Shown in pieces: positions 16,524 through 25,300 of a stretch of DNA of 64,000 nucleotides. This DNA comes from Imperialibacter roseus (GTDB lineage Bacteria > Bacteroidota > Bacteroidia > Cytophagales > Cyclobacteriaceae): contig NZ_CP136051.1 in NCBI RefSeq assembly GCF_032999765.1, positions 2,642,417-2,706,416 on the forward strand. The letters run 5' to 3'. The notes under the pieces are model-generated. The model did not search any database and was not told the DNA's origin. It saw only the letters and a program-made list of their open reading frames with translations. The translations under genes and the position numbers were made by a program. How positions within the stretch are numbered: position 1 is the first letter of the stretch; each line of letters opens with the position of its first letter.

Positions 16524-19500
16524 TTAGAATGTTACATTAAGCCCTATCAGGAATGTTCTTGCCTTAGGATAGGTAAAATAGTCTATGCCGAAGGTTTGAA
16601 TTTCCCCTGAGGTTGATCCAGTATTGATTTCAGGGTCGTATCCGGAGTAGTCTGTTACTACAAACAGGTTTTGACCAGTCAGTGACAAACGGACATTTTG
16701 GATGGCGTCTCTCAATCCGATCCTGTCCCCTCGCAGATTGTATGCCAGTGTAGCATTATTCAATCTCATAAAAGATCCATTCTCCAAATAGCGAGTGGAT
16801 ACAGTATTGGCATTTGAAATGGCCTCATTAGGATACTGCGTGGTGAAGTCCGTTGTATTATTAGACTTGGTTAACTGCGCTTTGGTAAACAGCGTCATCG
16901 CTGTATGGTTGTAAATCTTGTTTCCTGCTACACCATTGAAATTAATGCCCAGATCAAAATCTCTGTACTTAAAGTTTAGATGATAGGCATAGATAAGTTT
17001 TGGAATAGCACTACCAACTACACTGCGGTCATTGTCGAGCGTCGCATTGTCGCTGTTAATGTCTTTGAACACGTTCAGGCCATCTTCACCAATACCTTCA
17101 AACTGAAACATGTAGAATGCACCTATCGGCTCATTGTTAACGTAGCCGTTAATCGTTGCACCTGTTTGGCCCGAGCCCTGGGCCGCTCCTGTGGTCAGCA
17201 CAGAATAGGGAGAGTCTACTACCTTGTTTTGAATGTAGGTGATGTTGCCTCCGATGTTATAGGAGAAATCGCTGCTTGTCTTACCATTATAGTCTAATGC
17301 CAATTCGAAACCATTGTTCTGGATCTTCATGTCCTCGATATTAGTCCAGTAGGTGGCAGTAGGTTGAACAGGGTCGGCTGGAGTAACTTCCAACAGTATA
17401 TTCGACGACTCTTTGTTAAAGTAATCTACACTACCAGACAATTGGCTATCAAAGATTGTGAAATCAATGCCTGCATTAATTTGCGTAGATACTTCCCATT
17501 GCAGATTGGGATTCGCCAAACGGGTAAAAACTATTCCGTATGGATATCCGCCAATGGCAGTAGCATCCGGATCTAAAGGATAAGTATTGAGACTTTGACC
17601 ACCTGTGATTAACCGGTCTTCCGAATAGCTGGCTTTGGTGATTTTGGAGGGAATCTCCTGGTTACCCGTTTGGCCCCAGCTTGTACGCAACTTCAGGTTG
17701 TTGAAAACCGAATTGGCCATAAAGTCTTCATTACTGATGTTCCATCCCAGGGCCACTGAAGGGAAGTAACCATATTTGTTGTTATCGCCAAACTTCGACG
17801 ATCCATCAGCACGAAGCGTCGCAGTAAACAAATACTTGTCGTTGTAGGTATAATTCACTCTTCCGAAGTATGACTGTAGCTCGTTTTTAACGGCGGACGA
17901 ATTTACGGTGGTTGGATAGGCTGTTGTGCTTGTTTGATCCTGGTACCTGGGCTCTATGTTGTTATTGGCAAAGCCCCGGTAAGAGAAATTCCTGTCTTCT
18001 ACCAAAAAGTTTTGGTAAGAATGCCCCGCCAGCACCGTGACATTGTGAACATCCTTGTTCCAATTGTAATTAACTGTATTCTCTACCAGCTGATTGGTAT
18101 TTCCACTAATCGAAGTAGACAGTGACCCATTTGAAATATTTGACTCGTTTACAACAGAAGGAAAAGGTTTGTATTGCTGATCCCTGTTTGTAGCGGAATA
18201 ATCAATACCCAGGTTGAGCTTGTAAACAAGGCCGTCAAGTATTTCTATTGATGGTGAAATGCTTGCCAAAATACGGTTATTGATAGCCTGGTCACTGTAT
18301 AGTTCATACCTTTTCAGGGGATTCAGGGCATTTGTGATCAATGAGGTAGGCTCACCGTCGGTATATGCGGGAATAGTTGGGTTCAAATTGATCATGTCAC
18401 TAATGGTGGAAGTGATACTCGGGCGCAAATTTTCTGTATGAGACGCCGTAAGATTATAATCCACATTCAGCCTACCGTTAAGCGCCTTTTGGTTCATGTT
18501 CAGTTTCCCGGAATAACGTTTCAGGTTGCTGTTCTTCAGGATGCCTTCCTGGTCCTGAAAGCCAACTGATGTGAAGTAGGAAAATTTCTCAGTGGCCGCT
18601 CCGCCAATCGAGAAGTCGATCTTTTTTGATGCACCTGTTTGAGTCAGTTCATCCTGCCAGTTTGTGTTTCCCCCAAAGTCGTCCAAAGTTCCTCCCTGTG
18701 CTACCACTTGCTTACGAAACTCGTCGGCACTGAAAACATCTATTTGATTAGACATAGAAGACCAGGCCGTAGATGCTGAAAAATTCATTTCAGTTTTTCC
18801 CGCTTGTCCTTTCTTAGTAGTGATTACAACAACCCCATTAGACGCTCTGGAACCGTACACAGCCGTAGCGCTGGCGTCTTTCAGCACGTCAATACTCGCA
18901 ATATCGTTGGGGTTCAGAAAGTTAAGAGGGTTGGTATCCACACCTTGAGAAGAGTTGTCAAGCAAAAAACCATCTACCACGTAGAGCGGCTGTGTGCCTG
19001 AGCGCAAGCTCCCGACACCACGAATAATTACGTTTTGGGCAGCACCGGGCTCGCCACTGGCAGTAGTGACATTTACGCCTGAAACTTTACCTTGCAAAAG
19101 CTGACCGGGGTTGGTAACAACCCCCTGGTTGAAGCTTTCGCTCTTTAGAGAGCCGATGGCACCTGTAACGTCAGATTTTTTCTGTGTTCCGTAACCAATC
19201 ACAACAAGTTCCGAAAGCGTCTCAGCGCTTCCTGCTAACGACACGGAAATTTCCGATTGACCGCCAACCGTCACTTCTTTTGTTTCAGCTCCCACAAAGC
19301 TGAAAACCAGGACTGCGTTGGTAGACGATACATTTAGCCTGTAGCTCCCGTTCACATCGCTCACGGTTCCGTTGATGGTTCCCTTCTCAAGAATATTAAC
19401 TCCGGGCATTGCGGCACCTTCCTCATCTGTTACATTTCCTGTCACTACTACTCCTGCCTGAAACATATTGCCTCTTGCCAGCAAGTCTTGTGACGGCAGA

Positions 19501-19595
19501 CTGATGAAGAATAACAATCCCGCTATCAAAAAGGACTTTACTCCCTTTGCTAGCGGGTGGCGCCCCGTAAGGAGCAGCTGGTAAAAATTTTTCAT
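16524..19595 (-). CDS. SusC/RagA family TonB-dependent outer-membrane transporter
   Basis: A 1023-residue transporter. ATG 19595 starts an extended signal sequence (hydrophobic core FLIAGLLFFISLP). Then comes a carboxypeptidase-regulatory-like domain (VTGNVTDEEGAAMPGVNILEKG), the TonB-box/plug region with LVVIGYGTQKKSDVTGAI, the SusC signature ATAVYGSRASNGVVVITTKKG, and a 22-strand barrel ending in TFLIGLNVTF. It has no N-terminal STN domain, so it is not expected to signal to a FecR/sigma pair, unlike the second SusC in this window. An upstream TTG-started extension (to 19667) is not needed. It heads the SusC-SusD-PLC-PhoX-GH92 operon; two palindromes lie 110-160 bp upstream. Confidence 0.95.
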   Translation of the reverse strand: MKNFYQLLLTGRHPLAKGVKSFLIAGLLFFISLPSQDLLARGNMFQAGVVVTGNVTDEEGAAMPGVNILEKGTINGTVSDVNGSYRLNVSSTNAVLVFSFVGAETKEVTVGGQSEISVSLAGSAETLSELVVIGYGTQKKSDVTGAIGSLKSESFNQGVVTNPGQLLQGKVSGVNVTTASGEPGAAQNVIIRGVGSLRSGTQPLYVVDGFLLDNSSQGVDTNPLNFLNPNDIASIDVLKDASATAVYGSRASNGVVVITTKKGQAGKTEMNFSASTAWSSMSNQIDVFSADEFRKQVVAQGGTLDDFGGNTNWQDELTQTGASKKIDFSIGGAATEKFSYFTSVGFQDQEGILKNSNLKRYSGKLNMNQKALNGRLNVDYNLTASHTENLRPSITSTISDMINLNPTIPAYTDGEPTSLITNALNPLKRYELYSDQAINNRILASISPSIEILDGLVYKLNLGIDYSATNRDQQYKPFPSVVNESNISNGSLSTSISGNTNQLVENTVNYNWNKDVHNVTVLAGHSYQNFLVEDRNFSYRGFANNNIEPRYQDQTSTTAYPTTVNSSAVKNELQSYFGRVNYTYNDKYLFTATLRADGSSKFGDNNKYGYFPSVALGWNISNEDFMANSVFNNLKLRTSWGQTGNQEIPSKITKASYSEDRLITGGQSLNTYPLDPDATAIGGYPYGIVFTRLANPNLQWEVSTQINAGIDFTIFDSQLSGSVDYFNKESSNILLEVTPADPVQPTATYWTNIEDMKIQNNGFELALDYNGKTSSDFSYNIGGNITYIQNKVVDSPYSVLTTGAAQGSGQTGATINGYVNNEPIGAFYMFQFEGIGEDGLNVFKDINSDNATLDNDRSVVGSAIPKLIYAYHLNFKYRDFDLGINFNGVAGNKIYNHTAMTLFTKAQLTKSNNTTDFTTQYPNEAISNANTVSTRYLENGSFMRLNNATLAYNLRGDRIGLRDAIQNVRLSLTGQNLFVVTDYSGYDPEINTGSTSGEIQTFGIDYFTYPKARTFLIGLNVTF

Positions 19596-19987
19596 AGAAA
19601 AGCTTTTAGAAATTATGGATGAATGAATTTTCCCTTTCAGCCTTCTCCCGGCTAAAGGAAACCCCAAAATAAAAGCGGAATAGAAACAGGAGATGAAACT
19701 CTTTGTTAAGCTTAGGTTAGTGGTTCACTAAGCTTTGGCGATGTATTTAATACATTTTTGACATTGAGCATCTGCCTTGGAAATAGGTGACGTTACCCGG
19801 GTGGGACAAAAGACTAAATACGATAACATAATCGACAGAAAAGTAACAAGTTAGCCCTGGGATGAGCTTGCCGGGGAAAAAAGTATAGCGAGAATAACCG
19901 ATAACGGTTTGGTAACTTTACCAGCAACAAGCAGCCCTTGGCTTTGAAAATATTTTTTGTGTTTTGAGCGATACAGCCATGGACTTG
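19596..19987. promoter_or_regulatory. Upstream region of the first susC gene, with two palindromes
   Basis: This 392-bp stretch has no convincing gene. It holds an imperfect palindrome at 19708-19735, with outer arms AAGCTTA/TAAGCTT and an inner perfect pair TTAGTG/CACTAA separated by three bases, and a perfect 7-bp-arm palindrome ATGTATT-T-AATACAT at 19741-19755. They lie roughly 110-160 bp upstream of the susC start and are candidates for operators. The short minus-strand frame at 19851-20045 has no family features and crosses into the direct repeat. Confidence 0.35.
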
Positions 19988-20010
19988 AAAGCCGTAGATT
20001 TGATGGCAAT

Positions 20011-20041
20011 AAAAAAGCCGGATACATAGATATCCGGCTTT
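20011..20041 (-). terminator. Rho-independent terminator, left copy
   Basis: An 11-bp perfect stem (AAAGCCGGATA/TATCCGGCTTT, loop six bases) is followed on the minus strand by six T. It is the duplicated terminator of the giant secreted protein and now sits behind the orphan C-terminal fragment. It would still shield the susC operon from minus-strand readthrough. Confidence 0.8.
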
Positions 20042-20070
20042 CCATCAGGTTGTTATTCTGTTTAGCTGAG

Positions 20071-20320
20071 TTAATTAGACTTTACAATTCGTCGCACTGT
20101 TCGTTGTTGTGAGTTATTAGTAATTTCCAGTAGGTACATGGCCTGAGGCAATGATCCCAGGTCGATAGTAATTTGATCGATAAACGCTGTATTGCTCACT
20201 ACATCACCTGACAGGCTTAGTAGCCTTACTGTCATTTGGCCCATGCCGGCAATGTTTATATGGTCTTGTGCAGGGTTTGGATAGATGGAAAGGGCTATTT
20301 CATCTTCCACTCCCAGCACT
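20071..20320 (-). pseudogene. Orphan C-terminal fragment (type IX sorting domain) duplicated by IS insertion
   Basis: It codes for the same last residues as the 1928-residue protein at 22060-27846, starting at VLGVEDEIALSIYPNP and ending in RRIVKSN. This is a Por secretion-system sorting domain without any cargo. On the left side of the IS the frame continues a few codons into the left inverted repeat, where an ATG-ATG gives an 87-codon ORF (to 20334), but there is no signal peptide, so a product would not be exported. It is best read as the leftover half of a target-site duplication. Confidence 0.88.
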
Positions 20321-21976
20321 CCTGACTTCATCATTTTGCTCTCAAAAAAGTCAAAAGGTTTGTTATTTTAAGATGAGGCTTGTTTTTCTAGGTGTCTTGG
20401 GTGTCCCAGGCGCTGTTTTTTTAGATTTGTGCCATGTTTATCAGGCAGAAGAAGAACAAGTCAGGTGTCATTAGTGTGCAGGTGATCGACAAAAGTTCGG
20501 GTAGCTATAGAGTGCATAAAACCATAGGAAGCTCTTCGAGCAAATCTGAGGTTGACGTTTTGATGATTCAAGCTAGAGAATACGTTCGTTGTTATGGGGG
20601 CCAATCTGTTCTTGATTTCAATGTTGGCACTGACGAGCATTTTTTCAAAGCTGTTTATGACAATATCGAGCAGCTACAATTACTGGGGCCGGAATTAATA
20701 TTAGGGAAGCTCTTTGATGAAATAGGTTTTAATAGAGTAAAGGGAGAGCTTTTTAGACACTTGGTCATCTCCAGATTAGTTTATCCTGTTAGCAAGTTAA
20801 AGACCATTGATTATCTTCAGAAGTACAAAGGCATTAGCCTTCATGTCAATGAAGTTTACCGGTTTATGGATAAACTTCATTCCCAGGACATAGAGCAGAT
20901 CAAAGCAATAAGCTTCCATCATACTGTGAACATCTTGGGTAAAAAGCTGGGAGTTGTCTTTTACGATGTAACCACTCTATATTTTGAGGCTGCTGACGAA
21001 GATGACTTGCGAAAAGCCGGTTTTAGCAAAGATGGCAAGCACAGTAACCCACAAATAGTGCTGGGGCTTTTGGTGGCAGAGCAAGGCTATCCACTCGATT
21101 ATGAGATTTTTGAAGGCAATAAGTTTGAAGGCCATACGATGCTTCCTGTCATAGAAGCTTTCAAAAACAAGTACAATGCCCAACAGTTCATTGTAGTTGC
21201 CGATGCAGGTCTTATGTCAAACAAGAACATAACCACACTACAAGCAGCAGATTACAACTTCATAATAGGAGCCAGGATTAAGAATGAAAGTGAAGCTATC
21301 AAACAAAAAATCTTTACATCAGGTCTTAGTGATAAACAATATGTAGAAATAGTCAGGCAGGATGGCTTACGGATAATCGTCCAATATTCTACCGCAAGGG
21401 CGGCCAATGATGCCAAAAACAGATCCAAGGGGTTAGAACGTCTTAAAAAGCAATTGAACACGGGCAAGCTCACCAAAAAGCACATCAACAATAAAGGCTA
21501 TAATAAATACCTCAGGCTAGAAGGAGATATAAAGATCACCATTGATGAACAAAAATTTAAAGACGACTCAAAGTGGGACGGCCTGAAAGGATACATCACC
21601 AATACACGACTGGAAGCTCAAACAGTCATGGACTATTATCGCCAGTTATGGCAAGTCGAAAGAACATTTAGAATAACGAAAACCGATTTAAGGATAAGAC
21701 CGATATACCATTACAAGAAAAGAAGAATTGAAGCCCACATCTGTATCGCCTTCGCTGCTTGTAAGCTTTACAAAGAACTGGAACGAAAGCTAAAAGACAA
21801 GGAGGCATCGATCAGCGCTGAAAAAGCCATCGATATTATGAAAACGATATTCGGGCTGACTTTAAACATGCCGCAATCTCAGGAAACCAAACTTATGCTC
21901 CTCGATAAAACCCAAGAGCAAAAAAACCTTATCCAATTATTCCAAGAAGATTGGGTGTCCCAGTGATGAAGTCAGG
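20321..21976 (+). mobile_element. IS1634-family insertion sequence, complete, about 1656 bp
   Basis: The element is bounded by 13-bp perfect inverted repeats CCTGACTTCATCA (20321-20333 and, inverted, 21964-21976) and flanked by a 333-bp direct repeat. It carries one transposase gene (20434-21966) whose stop codon lies inside the right inverted repeat. A sub-terminal string TTGGGTGTCCCAG occurs near both ends (about 20397-20409 and 21951-21963) in the same orientation and may be a further transposase site or an outcome of end evolution. The gene looks intact, so the element may be active; the identical flanking repeats suggest a recent insertion. Confidence 0.92.
20434..21966 (+). CDS. IS1634-family DDE transposase
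   Basis: A 510-residue transposase of the IS4 superfamily, IS1634 type. It begins MFIRQKKNKSG, the usual N-terminus of the family. The catalytic fold shows the first Asp in VVFYDVTTLYFE, a second Asp in FIVVADAGLMS, and the Glu in the YREK-like block YRQLWQVERTFRITK, in which the usual Arg before Trp is Leu while the Glu-x6-Lys spacing is kept. LRIRPIYHYKKRRIEAHICIAF is a conserved C-terminal stretch. The length is normal for the family and there is no frameshift. It lies opposite to the strand of the gene into which the element jumped. Confidence 0.93.
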   Translation: MFIRQKKNKSGVISVQVIDKSSGSYRVHKTIGSSSSKSEVDVLMIQAREYVRCYGGQSVLDFNVGTDEHFFKAVYDNIEQLQLLGPELILGKLFDEIGFNRVKGELFRHLVISRLVYPVSKLKTIDYLQKYKGISLHVNEVYRFMDKLHSQDIEQIKAISFHHTVNILGKKLGVVFYDVTTLYFEAADEDDLRKAGFSKDGKHSNPQIVLGLLVAEQGYPLDYEIFEGNKFEGHTMLPVIEAFKNKYNAQQFIVVADAGLMSNKNITTLQAADYNFIIGARIKNESEAIKQKIFTSGLSDKQYVEIVRQDGLRIIVQYSTARAANDAKNRSKGLERLKKQLNTGKLTKKHINNKGYNKYLRLEGDIKITIDEQKFKDDSKWDGLKGYITNTRLEAQTVMDYYRQLWQVERTFRITKTDLRIRPIYHYKKRRIEAHICIAFAACKLYKELERKLKDKEASISAEKAIDIMKTIFGLTLNMPQSQETKLMLLDKTQEQKNLIQLFQEDWVSQ

Positions 21977-22309
21977 AAAGCCGTAGATTTGATGGCAATA
22001 AAAAAGCCGGATACATAGATATCCGGCTTTCCATCAGGTTGTTATTCTGTTTAGCTGAGTTAATTAGACTTTACAATTCGTCGCACTGTTCGTTGTTGTG
22101 AGTTATTAGTAATTTCCAGTAGGTACATGGCCTGAGGCAATGATCCCAGGTCGATAGTAATTTGATCGATAAACGCTGTATTGCTCACTACATCACCTGA
22201 CAGGCTTAGTAGCCTTACTGTCATTTGGCCCATGCCGGCAATGTTTATATGGTCTTGTGCAGGGTTTGGATAGATGGAAAGGGCTATTTCATCTTCCACT
22301 CCCAGCACT
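21977..22309. repeat. Target-site direct repeat, right copy (333 bp)
   Basis: The right-hand copy of the duplicated target starts directly after the right inverted repeat of the IS. It contains the terminator and the 3' end of the giant secreted protein gene, which is therefore complete in spite of the insertion. Identical to 19988-20320 by inspection. Confidence 0.9.
22000..22030 (-). terminator. Rho-independent terminator of the giant secreted protein gene
   Basis: The same hairpin as at 20011-20041 (11-bp stem, six-base loop, six T on the minus strand), 30 bp past the stop of the 22060-27846 gene. Confidence 0.8.
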
Positions 22310-25300
22310 TTTTCAATGGCAAAGGTGATGCCGTTCTCACCAACGGCTGCAGAGATCACTATTGGGGTTCCAGCTTCATCCATCGTGAAGGTAGAGCCTT
22401 CCAGGTTGAGGTCAACTCCATCTACCCCTAGGACAAGTTGATAGCTGCCAGCGGGAATTCCAGTGATTTCAAAATCACCATTTGCATCCGTTTGTACCGA
22501 GGTCATCACCTCCTGATCTAAAACCCTGATTAACATGACGGTTACTCCTTCCAAAGGATTTCCTTCAAGCACCCTTCCCTGAACAATTCTTCCGCCATTT
22601 GTACTTTGAACCACACGACCAGACACCCGTCCATTTCCATTCAGTTTTACGTCGGGCGAATTGGGTACCATCTGAATAGTATGAATATTGTCATAAAACA
22701 CTACTCTGGATTTATCCAGACGATTGGTATTTCCAAGATATGTCCGGTAATATTTATTGAAATCATTTGGAAACACCGATAGAAAGTACTCCCCGGTTTC
22801 CAAAGCAAGGCTATAGTTACCTGAAGCATCCGGCGTGACTGAAACAGATTTCGGGCCATCGAATGAAAACGCATTCACAGTACCGTTGGTAAATGGATTG
22901 CCATTTTCGTCCAGAACTTTACCAGAAATCTTAAAAGGTTTGTTGTGTCGCTCCTTCTGCCACTTCAAACGTGGATAGCTATTCCATACATATTCCCATG
23001 TGTTGGTAAAATCCCAACCAGCTACAGTGTAGGTAGCGAGGGTTTTCATCTGAGATGTGGTTAAACCTGAACCACCTAATGCACTAGTTTCTAGCCCACT
23101 CCATTCTTTATCCCAAAACGAGTTATTTACTTCAGCTACAGTTATTTCGAGTGAAGGATCAGCCGTAGATGTCCCAGACTTTAATAAGCCTCCAAGAGGC
23201 CCTGACGTGCTACTTATTATTCCAGCATAGAAAGAATTATTAATTTTTGATCCATCGAGTAATTCTACAACCAAACCTCCAATGCCAAAAATTGTTCCAT
23301 CAGGTGCACTGTAGTTACCTAACGAATAGCTATCCGTAATCAACGGAGCTCGTCCTCCTCCTGCATCATTGGCACTATGAATCAAGCCGCCTACTGAAAG
23401 AGTAGGAATCGGTCCTGTAAACACTTCTATATCTGTAAATGAATTCGCTATAACGGAAAGACCTTCAGCACTGCCTACTAGTCCACCTACATTTGCGGGA
23501 CCCTTAATATTTCCAGTAACAAAACAATTTTCAATTCTTGTATTGGTTGCTTCAACAGATAGTCCTGCCCCTGAATACACGTTGACACCCTGATAGGCTT
23601 GAATATTTATTGCAGTGAGCGAGATATTTTTAAGAATAGCTCCATTGGTATATATAAATAATCCAACCAGTCCTATATCCCCATATAAAGTCCCTCTTTG
23701 AATTTCCGGGACGATATTTGTCAATCCTTGAATCTCAAATCCCTGGCCATCATAAACACCATAAAAGGAACTAATTGGGTTGTAGCTAGCATTACTCATC
23801 AATATATCGGCTGTTTGCCGAAAATGCGCTCTAACGTCCTCTGTGTTACTACTTATTTTTCTTAAGTCAGATTCTGTTGCGATCAGGTAGGGATCGGCTT
23901 CCGTGCCTGATCCGCCGCTGTATTTCTGATTGAACACGAAAGAAGCAGACGCACCTTGATTGCCATTTCCAGCTGCATCCACCGCTACGTTTTCGGCCAG
24001 GCTCAACGTCACGGTGCCTGGAGTTGTTGGGGTGATGTCAGCCGTATACTCAGCATTGCTTCCTGTGAAGTTTGAAGCTTCTGCATTCGAGACCGAAATA
24101 TCTTCCACAGTAAACCCAGACACTACTTCATTAAAAGTAAACGTAAATTTGATCGGGTTTTTACTATTAACCGGTGCTGCAGGAGTGCCACTGATTATCA
24201 CCGTAGGACGTGTGTTATCAAACAAGATCGACTTTGCCACGCCATCAACATTGGCATTACCAGCGAGGTCTGCAAACCCTTTCACCGTCACCGAGATAGT
24301 ACCTGCCTCCTGAGGGGTTAATAGCACGGTGTAGATTGACGTTGAAGAAGCAGTAATGGTGCCAGGTGCAGCGCCTGCTATAGTAAAATTATCGGCAGTC
24401 AATCCACTTATAGGTTCGTTGAAGTTGAGGGTGAGCGTGAAAGGATCAGTCGTATTTACTGCATTTGGCCCGTCAATGGTTAATGTCGGAGCCACATTGT
24501 CATAAGTGATAGCGAAGGCCCCGGTATTGGTAAGAGGGTTTCCGGCCACATCTGTTACTGAGGCATCTTTCAGCGCAATGGTCAGCTCTCCGTTGGCAGC
24601 CGGTGCAATGGTCGTGGAAAAAGTGATGTTATCTTCAGTTGAGGGTTGTGCGGTGACTGTAAAATTATTAGCCGCAATATCATCCATTGCAAATCCCGTT
24701 ACGGCTTCACTGAAAGTAAAGGTGACCGGGATGGGGTTCATTTTGGTAGGGCTGCTTGCACTGGAGCTGATGGTGACCGTTGGACCGACATTGTCTACTG
24801 CTATGGAGAATGTGGTCTCGGCATTTTCATTTCCTGCAGCATCCGCCACTGCGCCAGCCGGTATGGTAATGGTGACCCCCTCACTGCCCGTAAGAGCTAT
24901 ATCTACCCGATAACGAGTAGATCCGAAGATCGACTCTGACCTGAAATTAGACTTGGTTCCATTGGTAACGGTGATGTCATTGATATCAAAAAGGGATGCC
25001 GATTCTGTAATGATAAAATTAGCTGTAAAGTTACCGCTAACGGCCGTAAGCGGCTGGCTGGCATTATTGAACAGATTGAAAACCGGCAGCTGATCATCAA
25101 AAGTAACAGCCAAAGTGTTGGATGCCGTATTGGTATTGCCGGCAGCATCCTGAACTTTTCCTGCTGCCAAAGCAATCGTCATTTCCACTCCGGCAGTAGA
25201 TGTGCTTCCTTCGGCCGGAGGATTCGGAGTTACTTCCAGGCTGTAAACCCCGACACCGGTTGTATTAATGCCTGAGGCAGTCCCGCCGGTGATTGTGAAA

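Larger units (their letters stand above)
19988..20320. repeat. Target-site direct repeat, left copy (333 bp)
   Basis: This segment is the same as 21977-22309 as far as I can read, at a constant offset of 1989 bases. It ends exactly at the left inverted repeat of the IS and contains the last 83 codons plus the terminator of the giant secreted protein. IS1634-family elements are known to create long, variable target duplications, which explains its length. One base of ambiguity exists at the border (19987/21976 are both G). Confidence 0.9.
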
